The translations under genes were made by a program, and so were the position numbers. 5,996 bases of DNA from positions 1 through 5,996 of the forward strand of contig CAYTCV010000105.1 in NCBI GenBank assembly GCA_964436465.1. Reading direction: 5' to 3'. Below the pieces are notes generated by a model, which saw nothing but the letters and a program-made list of their open reading frames with translations, ran no database searches and was not told where the DNA came from. Positions 1-5,934 of the stretch are shown here, in pieces. How positions within the stretch are numbered: position 1 is the first letter of the stretch; every line of letters starts with the position of its first letter. The stretch comes from RBG-13-66-14 sp964436465. Its GTDB lineage: Bacteria; RBG-13-66-14.

Positions 1-39
1 GGCGGTCCAAATGTGTTCGCAATGACTGTCGGCCCGCTC

Positions 40-68
40 TTGGCTCGACCTTTAATGTGTGCTATCTT
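40..68 (+). promoter_or_regulatory. Sigma70-type promoter candidate for the secreted protein gene
   Basis: A -35 like TTGGCT (40-45) is separated by 17 bases from a -10 like TATCTT (63-68). A TG one base before the -10 (60-61) gives an extended -10. Transcription would begin near 75, leaving a leader of about 27 bases before the start codon at 102. Spacing and the extended -10 support it; the -35 matches the consensus only partly. Bases 1-39 show nothing recognisable. Confidence 0.5.
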
Positions 69-101
69 TAAATGTGAAATCAGTGGAGAAAGGAGAAGCA
101 C

Positions 102-719
102 ATGAAAATACTTATATTGCTCGTTCTCGTCGTCGCGGTTTTCGCCGGTAACAATTTTATAACAACCGACGTCCCCGCCAACGTGCAAACACCACCCCCG
201 GCTCTGTATGAATTTTACTGGGATGACGGCACCATAAGCAGCTGTTGGGGCTGGGTATACGGCGGGAATTACTGGGCGGTACAGTTCGACGAGGAAAAAA
301 CCGGCGGCGTGGATTACGGTGAGGTGACGAGCTACGGTGCCGCGACTTTCGCAGGTTGGCCCGATGACATATACCAGGGGTGTTACATGCACACTTTCGC
401 TGACAACGACGGGGAACCCGGAGCGGACCTCGGGCGGACCTATCTGGGATTCGACTCCCCAGATTCATTCAACTGGGTAGACACCTCTGTTATCACTACC
501 ACCGCGGTCTTCTACATAGCCTTCGAACAATACGACACCTACCCCCTGTTCGACTCTATCGCGGTGGATGTGGAGGCCGGTACACACAACTGGACAGGCT
601 ATTACGGGATATGGGGTAATCAATGGCACTTTGGCGATTTCATGATACGTTGTTACTGGAATAACGAGCCCGCCCGTGTCGAGAATACCTCCTGGGGGTC
701 GGTCAAGGCGCTGTACTAG
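102..719 (+). CDS. Secreted aromatic-rich protein of unknown function, 205 aa
   Basis: I do not recognise the family. The start is an ATG with AGGAG six bases upstream. Residues 1-16 form a Sec signal peptide (MK, a run of L, I and V, then AVFAG), with likely cleavage after AFAG. There is no lipobox cysteine, so the product is probably periplasmic or exported. The mature part has no further membrane segment. It is rich in Trp, Tyr, Asp and Gly, with three cysteines (in SSCWGW, QGCYMH and IRCYW), and the alternating aromatic and polar residues suggest a beta-sandwich domain. The last residues, ENTSWGSVKALY, resemble a short WGxIKxxY tail I recall from secreted proteins of Fermentibacteria- and Eisenbacteria-like genomes; its role is unknown. 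Codons look more A/T-rich (ATA, TAT, ACA) than in the genes to the right, which may mean a different history. It is convergent with the glycosyltransferase gene. Confidence 0.8.
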   Translation: MKILILLVLVVAVFAGNNFITTDVPANVQTPPPALYEFYWDDGTISSCWGWVYGGNYWAVQFDEEKTGGVDYGEVTSYGAATFAGWPDDIYQGCYMHTFADNDGEPGADLGRTYLGFDSPDSFNWVDTSVITTTAVFYIAFEQYDTYPLFDSIAVDVEAGTHNWTGYYGIWGNQWHFGDFMIRCYWNNEPARVENTSWGSVKALY

Positions 720-724
720 CCGCG

Positions 725-768
725 TGTCCCCTCTCCCTGTGGGAGCGGCGCGCCGACGGGCTAGGGAG
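725..768 (+). repeat. Intergenic repeat module A, copy 1
   Basis: A GC-rich segment beginning just after the stop of the secreted protein gene. It contains the hairpin CTCCC-TGT-GGGAG (733-745), the palindrome GGCGCGCC and a GACGGGCTAGGG tail. The same segment recurs inverted at 5834-5880 with only a few changes (TGT versus CGT loop, CGCG versus CACG, GCTAGGG versus GTTGGGG). There is no coding potential and no T-run, so it is unlikely to be a canonical terminator, though the hairpin could stabilise the 3' end of the upstream mRNA. Confidence 0.7.
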
Positions 769-770
769 GG

Positions 771-816
771 GGGCGGGCCGACCGGTCAGTCACCCCTACG
801 TCACTGTAATTCGCGG
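771..816 (+). repeat. Intergenic repeat module B, copy 1 (degraded)
   Basis: This segment aligns with 5886-5927 on the same strand. Both begin GGGCG, contain a GGTC arm, continue CCCCTACG, then TCA, then AATTCGCG. In the copy at 5886 the hairpin is a perfect 8-bp stem; here the 5' arm (GGGCGGGCCGACC) no longer pairs cleanly with the 3' arm, so this looks like a decayed copy. Its end overlaps the 5' arm of the next module by a couple of bases. Confidence 0.5.
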
Positions 817-853
817 CGGCCCGCGGAGGACTTGTCCTACGGGGCCGCCCTAC
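815..853 (+). repeat. Nested-hairpin repeat module C, copy 1
   Basis: An outer perfect 8-bp stem, GGCGGCCC (815-822) with GGGCCGCC (842-849), encloses an inner palindrome AGGACTTGTCCT (827-838). The tail CTAC follows at 850-853, then ATCATCGC. The copy at 5935-5968 on the - strand keeps the inner palindrome and tail but has a different, still complementary, outer stem. This points to a structured, dispersed element whose fold is what is conserved. Confidence 0.65.
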
Positions 854-883
854 ATCATCGCAATCGCGGGTGAGGGCTGCATT

Positions 884-913
884 ATAAAAGCGGCGGGGAC
901 CAAAATCCCCGCC
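884..913 (-). terminator. Probable intrinsic terminator of the glycosyltransferase gene
   Basis: A perfect 8-bp stem, GGCGGGGA (892-899) with TCCCCGCC (906-913), has a six-base loop. Read on the - strand it is followed by GCTTTTATAAT, a short and imperfect T-tract. It lies about 25 bases past the stop of the 938-2287 gene, where a terminator is expected. It also has the form of the CTAC-tailed repeats (CTAC at 914-917 on the + strand), so a repeat copy may have been recruited as terminator. Confidence 0.5.
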
Positions 914-937
914 CTACATTACGGACCGCCCGGCGCC

Positions 938-2287
938 CTACAGGTTGCGCAGGGTGAAAATCAGCCACTCGACCTGAATGAGCAGAAAGACCGCCAGAGC
1001 GACGTACAGCCACCGGCGCCGTCGGGGATTTTCCCGGAGCAGGGTCAGCCTGTCGCCGTCCGTCAGCCAGGCCAGGCCCAGCACCGCCAGCAGGGGCTGG
1101 ATGGCCGTGTTGTAGGTGGGGTGGGCGAAGGAGACGAAAAAGGGCAGGGCGTAGACGACCGCCACCGTCAAGATTATCGGGAGCACCTTGTCGCCCAGCC
1201 GTCTTCCGACGCCGGCGAAGAGGGCGGTGACGGCCGAACCGGCGAGCCCGATGTAAACCGCCGCGTCCACGCCGCCGCAGGCCAGCCAGACCGGCGCCGG
1301 CGCCCGGTAGATGGCGTGGAGAACGGAGCCGCAGTCGGTGGGAAAGGCGAAGTACATCCGCAATCGGGAGAGGCTGCGCAGGAGGAAGAGGTCCGGCCGG
1401 TCGAGCACGTGCGCCAGAACCGCGCGCCAGCAGGCCCTGTCCTGCAGGTGCGCCGGCAGGGCCCGAATCGAATTCCACAGGCGGCTGTACGCCTCCGGAA
1501 CGCCGGGGTCGCCCTCGTAATGGGAGGCGAAATACCCGGTCTCGTAAATCGGGGTGTAGGGGTTGTTGCCGAAGAAGAGGTTGTGCGCGTTGGCGTAGTT
1601 GATGAAGACGAAGGTGCCGGTATCCACCGAGGCGTAGAGGACCCAGCCGCCGACGATGGCCAGCGCCGGAAGGGCGACCCGGACCGCCGCGGAGGGCTCC
1701 CGCCGCAGGATGCCCACCAGCAGGGGCACCGCCGGAACGAGGAGGATGGAGGAGGACCGGAGCAGGGCCGTCACGCCCAGGAGCACTCCCAGGCCCCACA
1801 TCGCCCCCCGGTTTCCGTCTCTGGCCGCCCGAATCGCCAGCCGGCAGACCCAAATCAGGCAGAGCGCCGTCGGGAGCTGCGTAAAGGGCTCCACCGAGTG
1901 GATGACGAACAGGGGGTAAAAGGAAAACAGGATGAGGAAGAGGTTGGCCGTCCGGCGGTCGGTGAGCTCATTCACCAACCCGCGTCCCGACAGGGCGAAG
2001 CCGACCCACAGGGGGAGCATGGCCAGGCGGGAAACGGTGGCGAAACTCCCGAAGGCGAGCTGAAATCCGGACAGGTAGAGCGGAAAAACCGGGGGCCAGT
2101 AGAAATCGAAGCCCAGGCCGCCGGCCAGACCCGCCGCGGCGCGGTGATAAAACAGGGGGTCGGAGAACAGCCCGATATCGGTGAGGAGTAGGGCCACCGC
2201 CAGGCGCGCGGCCGTCCCCAGGCCGAGGGCGAGCCAGAAGGTCCGCCGCTCCTCCAGCCAATCCCAGCGGTTTCCGCCCGGCTTCAT
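938..2287 (-). CDS. GT-C fold membrane glycosyltransferase (GT39/ArnT/PMT-like), 449 aa
   Basis: A multi-pass inner-membrane protein with about ten hydrophobic segments, expected to move a sugar from a polyprenyl-phosphate carrier to a protein or lipid on the outer face of the membrane; the acceptor cannot be read from the sequence. After a charged N-terminus and the first membrane helix comes the long external loop typical of GT-C enzymes: the acidic DPLFYHRA segment (Asp43 is the candidate catalytic acid) and then YWPPVFPLYL near 63-72, matching the PP-x-YP loop of the family. Later loops include NYANAHNLFFGNNPYTPIYE and a FAHPTYNTAIQPLLAVLG segment near the C-terminus, in the place of the family's usual YR-P-x-x-P. 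I chose the ATG at 2285-2287 because GTGAGGT lies just upstream; an in-frame ATG at 2315-2317 would add ten residues but has a poor ribosome site and overlaps the promoter candidate. The TAG stop falls inside a CCCTAC repeat tail. The GT-C class is fairly sure, the exact family is not. Confidence 0.85.
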   Translation of the reverse strand: MKPGGNRWDWLEERRTFWLALGLGTAARLAVALLLTDIGLFSDPLFYHRAAAGLAGGLGFDFYWPPVFPLYLSGFQLAFGSFATVSRLAMLPLWVGFALSGRGLVNELTDRRTANLFLILFSFYPLFVIHSVEPFTQLPTALCLIWVCRLAIRAARDGNRGAMWGLGVLLGVTALLRSSSILLVPAVPLLVGILRREPSAAVRVALPALAIVGGWVLYASVDTGTFVFINYANAHNLFFGNNPYTPIYETGYFASHYEGDPGVPEAYSRLWNSIRALPAHLQDRACWRAVLAHVLDRPDLFLLRSLSRLRMYFAFPTDCGSVLHAIYRAPAPVWLACGGVDAAVYIGLAGSAVTALFAGVGRRLGDKVLPIILTVAVVYALPFFVSFAHPTYNTAIQPLLAVLGLAWLTDGDRLTLLRENPRRRRWLYVALAVFLLIQVEWLIFTLRNL

Positions 2288-2315
2288 GGGGACCTCACGA
2301 GTCGAATGCCTCTGC

Positions 2316-2345
2316 ATCTTACGCTACCGCTCACCGCGACGGCAA
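2316..2345 (-). promoter_or_regulatory. Weak promoter candidate for the glycosyltransferase gene
   Basis: On the - strand, TTGCCG (2345-2340) and TAAGAT (2321-2316) are 18 bases apart, each matching four of six consensus bases. It lies between the upstream terminator and the chosen start at 2287. If real, transcription would begin near 2309, excluding the alternative ATG at 2317. The match is modest. Confidence 0.3.
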
Positions 2346-2371
2346 ATAAAAAACGGACGAAGGTCCGTTTT
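2344..2371 (-). terminator. Strong intrinsic terminator after the lipoprotein gene
   Basis: On the - strand the inverted repeat AAAACGGAC (pairing 2371-2363 with 2358-2350) has a four-base loop, CTTC, and runs into TTTTTTATTT (2353-2344). It starts about 20 bases after the stop at 2392. Stem, tight loop and T-tract are all present. This separates the metK/ahcY/lipoprotein group from the glycosyltransferase gene. Confidence 0.9.
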
Positions 2372-2391
2372 CGGCATTGAACGGGCCGGAA

Positions 2392-2997
2392 TTACCACGC
2401 GGTAGGTTCCGTCTTCGGCTCCGTGACGTGGAAGCTCGCGGCAATGGCCAGCACACGCGGCTCGAAGGCCTCCCACCGCGGCTCCTCCGCCGCCAGTCCC
2501 AGCAGGAAGTACCGGCCGCCGGCGTAGAAGTGGTACTCGCTCACCCGCATCATCTTCTCGCCCTCGAGGAAGGTGTAATCCAGGCGGCGCCCCTCCACCC
2601 CGGCAACGATGACCCGTTCCTCGCCGAGACGCTCGAAACGCGGCAGCTCGGCGGTGAGCGTTTCCACCTCCTGCACCACGCTCGCCGGCAGGGGAACGCC
2701 TTCCGGAATCCCCGCGACGACTACGCGCAGCATCTCGCGGTGCTCTTTGGAGCTCATGACGACCGCTCCCGAGCCGTCGGGGGAAACCGTCGCATGGGAG
2801 CACTCCCAGAAATCTCGGTCGTAGTAGAGGTAGAACCCGAGCGGGTCGTTGAACAGGGGCCAGGGATTGGTCGGCTCGAAGACGGCCGCCTGTTGCTCCA
2901 CGACATCCTCCTCCGGCCCGCCAGCCCGTTCACAGGCGGCCGGAAGAAGCCCCAGCACAAACGCCAATCCAACCGCCGCCACGAGTTTATTTCGCAT
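2392..2997 (-). CDS. Predicted lipoprotein with a PsbP/DcrB-like domain, 201 aa
   Basis: The N-terminus (MRNK, a hydrophobic stretch 5-18, then LLPAAC) looks like a lipoprotein signal with Cys22 as the lipidated residue. The box is imperfect, with Pro at -3, so a plain signal peptide is possible. An acidic linker (about 23-45) leads to one domain (about 53-192) opening with GFYLYYDRDFW and closing with a YFLLGLAAEEPRW...FEPRVLAIAASFHV pattern. This layout resembles the Mog1p/PsbP-like fold of PsbP and DcrB (DUF1795) proteins, in which a final helix ends in an S-F strand. No catalytic residues are evident. It begins 28 bases after the ahcY stop with a GGAAG-type ribosome site, so it is probably cotranscribed, and a strong terminator follows. 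A direct role in the methyl cycle is not evident. Family assignment rests on pattern memory only. Confidence 0.8.
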   Translation of the reverse strand: MRNKLVAAVGLAFVLGLLPAACERAGGPEEDVVEQQAAVFEPTNPWPLFNDPLGFYLYYDRDFWECSHATVSPDGSGAVVMSSKEHREMLRVVVAGIPEGVPLPASVVQEVETLTAELPRFERLGEERVIVAGVEGRRLDYTFLEGEKMMRVSEYHFYAGGRYFLLGLAAEEPRWEAFEPRVLAIAASFHVTEPKTEPTAW

Positions 2998-3025
2998 GTT
3001 CTTCCGCTCCGTCGGTCGGTCGGTT

Positions 3026-4279
3026 CTACGTGCCCTCGCGCCAGGAGGCGAGGTACTTCCGCTGCCTTTCGGTCAGCACGTCGATGGCCACGCCCATGCT
3101 CTCGAGCTTGAGCGCGGCAATTCTGGAATCCACATCGGCGGGCAGGGTGTGGACCCGCCGCTCCAGGCCGGTGCTCTTTTTCAGATACTCGGCGGCCAGG
3201 GCCTGCCCGCAGAATGAGAGGTCCATCACCTTGGCCGGGTGCCCCTCGGCGGCGGCGAGGTTCACCAGGCGACCCTCGCCCAGTACGAAGACCGCATGCC
3301 CCTTCGGCAGGGTGTACTCGACCAGGTTGGGGCGGATTTCCCTCCGCTTCGTCGCGTAGGCCTGCAGCTCCTCCACCTGGATTTCAACGTTGAAGTGGCC
3401 GGCGTTGGCCACGATGGCCCCGTCCTTCATCGCGTCGAAGTGCTCCAGGGTGATGACGTCGCGGTCGCCGGTGACGGTGACGAAGATGTCACCCAGGGGA
3501 GCGGCCTCGTTCATGGGCATCACCCGGAAGCCGTCCATGACGGCCTCCAGGGCTCTGACGGGGTCGACCTCGGTGACGACTACGCCGGCCCCCTGCCCCT
3601 TGGCCCGGGCGGCGACCCCGTGGCCGCACCAGCCGTATCCGGCGATGACGAATACGCTCCCCGCGATGAGGGTGTTGGTGGCGCGCAGGATGCCGTCCAG
3701 CGTTGACTGGCCGGTGCCGTACCGGTTGTCGAACAGGTGCTTGGTGTCGGCGTCGTTGACTGCGATGACCGGGATTTTCAGGGCGCCGTCGGCTTCCATG
3801 GCCCGCAGACGGATGACTCCGGTGGTGGTCTCCTCGGTGGAGCCCAGGACGGTCTTCAACAGCTCGGGGTACTCGGTGTGCATGGTGGAAACCAGGTCGG
3901 CGCCGTCGTCCATGGTGATGGCGGGACCGGCGTCCAGGCAGGCGCGCAGGTGGGCGTAGTACGTCTCCGAGTCCTCGCCGTGCCGGGCGAAGACGTGGAC
4001 TCCGTAGTCGGCCACCAGGCTGGCCGCGGTCGAGTCCTGGGTCGAAAGGGGGTTGGAGGCGCAGAGATAAACGTCGGCTCCGCCAGCCGTCAGGGTCCGC
4101 ATCAGGTTGGCGGTCTCCGTGGTGACGTGGAGGCAGCACGCCACCGTGAGCCCGGCGAGGGGGCGCTCCCGCTCGAAGCGTTCCCGCAGGAGTCGCAGCG
4201 TGGGCATCTGGCGCTCGGCCCACTCAATCTTGAGCGTACCCTCGGGGGCCAGGCCCAGGTCGGTAACGTCGTGATTCAC
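3026..4279 (-). CDS. ahcY: Adenosylhomocysteinase (S-adenosylhomocysteine hydrolase), 417 aa
   Basis: A cytosolic NAD-dependent enzyme that reversibly splits S-adenosylhomocysteine into adenosine and homocysteine, relieving product inhibition of methyltransferases. The substrate region has HVTTETANL (His51), ASNPLSTQD, MDDGAD, STEETTTGV, and the signature KHLFDNRYGTGQS, with Lys180 and Asp184 matching the catalytic Lys and Asp of the family. The NAD-binding Rossmann motif GYGWCGHG is at 214-221, followed by an acidic TEVDP strand end, then NAGHFNVEI and the C-terminal GHPAKVMDLSF segment. It is the compact type, without the roughly 40-residue insertion of many proteobacterial enzymes, and ends SWREGT instead of the PDHYRY-type tail, as I recall from archaeal and Thermotoga enzymes. 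I chose the GTG at 4277-4279 because GAGGAG lies six bases upstream; the in-frame TTG at 4285 directly abuts that site. It lies 140 bases downstream of metK, in the same pathway, behind a structured leader. Confidence 0.97.
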   Translation of the reverse strand: MNHDVTDLGLAPEGTLKIEWAERQMPTLRLLRERFERERPLAGLTVACCLHVTTETANLMRTLTAGGADVYLCASNPLSTQDSTAASLVADYGVHVFARHGEDSETYYAHLRACLDAGPAITMDDGADLVSTMHTEYPELLKTVLGSTEETTTGVIRLRAMEADGALKIPVIAVNDADTKHLFDNRYGTGQSTLDGILRATNTLIAGSVFVIAGYGWCGHGVAARAKGQGAGVVVTEVDPVRALEAVMDGFRVMPMNEAAPLGDIFVTVTGDRDVITLEHFDAMKDGAIVANAGHFNVEIQVEELQAYATKRREIRPNLVEYTLPKGHAVFVLGEGRLVNLAAAEGHPAKVMDLSFCGQALAAEYLKKSTGLERRVHTLPADVDSRIAALKLESMGVAIDVLTERQRKYLASWREGT

Positions 4280-4285
4280 GAACAA

Positions 4286-4419
4286 CTCCTCGTCAACTTG
4301 TACGCCGGTTGAGGCGTCGCAGATTCGCCCGCATCCGCGGCAACCGGTACATTAGTTTGAACGGTGCGTAGCTCAACCGTTACGAGGGGGAGCCTGCATC
4401 CCCCCTGGAAATCACCCGT
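4286..4419 (-). promoter_or_regulatory. Structured metK-ahcY intergenic leader
   Basis: Three inverted repeats fill this gap. First in transcription order is GGGGGA/TCCCCC (4404-4399 with 4391-4386), 15 bases after the metK stop and lacking a T-tract. Next is AACGGT/ACCGTT (4381-4376 with 4365-4360), with a ten-base loop. Last is GTAC-CGGTTG (4350-4341) paired with CAACCG-GC-GTAC (4311-4300), a ten-pair stem with a two-base bulge, enclosing a small CCGC-GGAT-GCGG hairpin and ending about nine bases before the GAGGAG ribosome site. It could be a cis-acting RNA or mRNA-stabilising spacer. A weak promoter (TTGAGC at 4376-4371, TAATGT at 4354-4349, 16 bases apart) could start ahcY separately. I could not match it to the SAH or SAM riboswitch consensus from memory. 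Confidence 0.4.
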
Positions 4420-5574
4420 TTACACGGCGTTCTGCAGGTCTTTGACCGCGTCGGTCCGCTCCCAGGTGAACTCGGGCAGCTCCCGGCCGAAGTGGCCGTA
4501 AGCGGCGGTTTTTTTATAGATGGGACGGAGCAGGTCCAGCCGCTCGATGATGGCCTTGGGCCGCAGGTCGAAGATTTTCCGGACCACGCGCTCGAGGACC
4601 TCCTCGTCCACCGTGGACGTGCCGAAGGTCTCGACGAGGATGCTCACCGGCTGGGCCACCCCGATGCAGTACGCCAACTGGAGCTCGATGGTGCGGGCCA
4701 GTCCGGCGGCGACGATGTTCTTGGCGATGTAGCGGGCCATGTAGCTGGCCGAGCGGTCCACCTTCGAGGGGTCCTTGCCGGAGAAGCAGCCGCCCCCGTG
4801 GGCGCCGTGGCCGCCGTAGGTGTCCACGATGATTTTGCGTCCGGTGAGGCCGGAGTCGGCCTGGGGGCCGCCGAAGGTGAATCTCCCGGTACCGTTTATG
4901 TGGTACTCCGTCGCCGAGTCCAGCCACTCCGGCTGGATGACCTTGGCGACGACCTCGGCCTTGAGCATCTGCTCCAGCTTCTCGGACGAGACCTCCTCAT
5001 CGTGCTGGGCGGCGATTACCACCGTCTTCACCCGGAGGGGTTTGCCGTCGGAGTACTCCACCGTGACCTGCGACTTGCCGTCGGGGCGCAGGTGTGGGAC
5101 GACGCCGGTCTTGCGCACCTCGGCCAGCCGATAAGCCAGCCGGTGGGCCAGGGAAACGGTCAGGGGCATCAGCTCCGGCGTCTCGTCGGTGGCATAGCCG
5201 AACATGAGCCCCTGGTCGCCGGCGCCCTGCTCGTGGTCGGAAGACTCGTTGACGCCCAATGAGATGTCCGGGGACTGGGGGTCGATGGCCGAGAGAATCC
5301 CGATGGACTCGAAATCGAAGCCCATGCGGGCATCGGTGTAGCCGATTTCCCTCACTATCCCCCGGACTATTCCCGGGATATCGATGAACCCCTCGGTGGT
5401 TATTTCCCCGGTGACGATGGCCAGGCCGGTGGTGACCAGTGTCTCGCAGGCCACGCGGGAACGCACGTCCTGCTCCAGCGCGGAATCGAGAACCCCGTCG
5501 GATATCTGGTCGGCGATTTTATCCGGGTGCCCCTCGGTGACCGACTCCGAGGTGAAAAAGTGCGTTCTTTCCAT
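4420..5574 (-). CDS. metK: S-adenosylmethionine synthetase, 384 aa
   Basis: Cytosolic enzyme joining ATP and methionine to make SAM, releasing phosphate and diphosphate. The length equals that of the E. coli enzyme as I recall it. All key residues are visible with an offset of two: FTSESVTEGHPDK with His16 and Asp18 at the N-terminus, the signature GAGDQGLMFGYA (117-128, Asp120), Lys167 in RPDGKSQV, Arg246-Lys247 in LTGRKII, and the phosphate loop GGGCFSGKDPSKVDRS (260-275) with Lys267 and Lys271. The fourth residue of that loop is Cys where Ala is usual, a conservative oddity. The enzyme should be active and oligomeric (dimer or tetramer). I chose the ATG at 5572-5574, five bases after GGGAG; a TTG directly before it (5575-5577) is a less likely start. 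It leads the - strand group and supplies the substrate that becomes SAH for the ahcY product downstream. Confidence 0.98.
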   Translation of the reverse strand: MERTHFFTSESVTEGHPDKIADQISDGVLDSALEQDVRSRVACETLVTTGLAIVTGEITTEGFIDIPGIVRGIVREIGYTDARMGFDFESIGILSAIDPQSPDISLGVNESSDHEQGAGDQGLMFGYATDETPELMPLTVSLAHRLAYRLAEVRKTGVVPHLRPDGKSQVTVEYSDGKPLRVKTVVIAAQHDEEVSSEKLEQMLKAEVVAKVIQPEWLDSATEYHINGTGRFTFGGPQADSGLTGRKIIVDTYGGHGAHGGGCFSGKDPSKVDRSASYMARYIAKNIVAAGLARTIELQLAYCIGVAQPVSILVETFGTSTVDEEVLERVVRKIFDLRPKAIIERLDLLRPIYKKTAAYGHFGRELPEFTWERTDAVKDLQNAV

Positions 5575-5631
5575 CAATGCTCCCTCTGGGCGACCTTTAA
5601 CAGTCTTGAATCAGCCGTTGCAAGCCAGGGC

Positions 5632-5661
5632 AGTATATCACGATGCGGGGATATTAATAAA
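5632..5661 (-). promoter_or_regulatory. metK: Promoter candidate for metK
   Basis: On the - strand TATACT (5637-5632) is a good -10, with five of six consensus bases. Seventeen or eighteen bases upstream lies a weak A/T-rich -35 (TTATTA or TTTATT, 5661-5655). Transcription would start near 5625, leaving a leader of about 50 bases. The strong terminator upstream means metK needs its own promoter here, which supports the call. Confidence 0.5.
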
Positions 5662-5763
5662 GGGTTCGACGGCGAACCCCCGCGAATCGGGCCGGCGCCG
5701 GTTGCCCCGGAGTCGGTCTCGAAGAAAACGGCAAATCCATTTTTCGACCTAATCCGGCATGCG

Positions 5764-5790
5764 TAAAAAAACGGTCCCCCGAGGAACCGT
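5764..5790 (-). terminator. Strong intrinsic terminator upstream of metK
   Basis: On the - strand ACGGTTCC (5790-5783) pairs with GGGACCGT (5778-5771), eight pairs with one G-U, around a TCGG tetraloop, and runs straight into seven Ts (5771-5765). This is a textbook form. No - strand gene is visible between it and the window edge about 200 bases away. Confidence 0.85.
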
Positions 5791-5812
5791 GTATTCTTCA
5801 CCGGCCCCGTCG

Positions 5813-5830
5813 CTTAAAACTTTTTTTAAG
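5813..5830. repeat. A/T-rich inverted repeat CTTAAAA/TTTTAAG
   Basis: A perfect 7-bp inverted repeat (5813-5819 with 5824-5830) with a CTTT loop, conspicuous between GC-rich repeats and the terminator at 5764-5790. It could be a weak + strand terminator stem, a protein-binding site, or chance in an A/T-rich patch. Confidence 0.3.
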
Positions 5831-5833
5831 GTA

Positions 5834-5880
5834 GCCCTAACCCCAACCCGTCGGCGTGCCGCTCCCACGGGGAGAGGGGT
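5834..5880 (-). repeat. Intergenic repeat module A, copy 2 (inverted)
   Basis: Read on the - strand this repeats the segment at 725-768: CCCCTCTCCC, a three-base loop, GGGAGCGGC, then CGCCGACGGG and a TNGGG tail. The CTCCC/GGGAG hairpin is kept (5862-5866 with 5870-5874) while the loop base differs. Here the module is in the opposite orientation, five kilobases away. Confidence 0.7.
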
Positions 5881-5885
5881 ACCGC

Positions 5886-5927
5886 GGGCGACCATGGACG
5901 GTCGCCCCTACGGGTCAAATTCGCGAT
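5886..5927 (+). repeat. Intergenic repeat module B, copy 2 (intact hairpin)
   Basis: A perfect 8-bp stem, GGGCGACC (5886-5893) with GGTCGCCC (5900-5907), has the six-base loop ATGGAC, followed by CTACG and then GTCAAATTCGCG. The post-hairpin sequence matches that of 791-816. This hairpin-plus-CCCCTAC form is, as I recall, widespread between genes in several environmental bacterial lineages. Confidence 0.65.
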
Positions 5928-5934
5928 GGATGAC

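Noticed and set aside
725..853. CRISPR array or tandem repeat
   Set aside because: The modules differ from one another, are not regularly spaced, and recur elsewhere in mixed orientation, so they are dispersed palindromic repeats.
676..873. 65-codon + strand frame after the secreted protein gene
   Set aside because: It consists almost wholly of repeat modules A to C and has no ribosome site.
882..1853. 323-codon - strand frame overlapping the glycosyltransferase gene
   Set aside because: Gly/Arg/Pro-rich low-complexity product in another frame of the same strand. It runs into the repeat region and has no motifs.
1121..2191. 356-codon + strand reading frame antisense to the glycosyltransferase
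   Set aside because: Rich in Arg, Gly, Glu and Gln with no hydrophobic core, as expected for the antisense of a GC-rich gene; the - strand frame encodes a coherent membrane protein.
3489..4223. Long - strand frame within ahcY, and similar antisense frames over ahcY and metK
   Set aside because: Composition is dominated by Arg, Pro, Gly and His or Val, Gly and Asp. The ahcY and metK frames carry all family motifs, so these are shadows.
4364..4415. tRNA-like D-arm (GCGTAGCTCAAC) on the + strand between metK and ahcY
   Set aside because: No anticodon arm of proper geometry, no GGTTCGAATCC-type T arm and no acceptor pairing.
5578..5760. SAM riboswitch upstream of metK
   Set aside because: None of the SAM-I core elements (AGAG bulge, GRUGGAGGGAC, GAUGAARCC) is present. 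The only terminator lies upstream of the likely promoter, not between it and metK.
5574..5801. 75-codon - strand reading frame whose TGA overlaps the metK ATG (TGATG)
   Set aside because: It starts with a GTG lacking a ribosome site, its first codons are the stem, loop and T-run of a strong terminator, and the protein has no domain character. The overlap with metK is probably chance.
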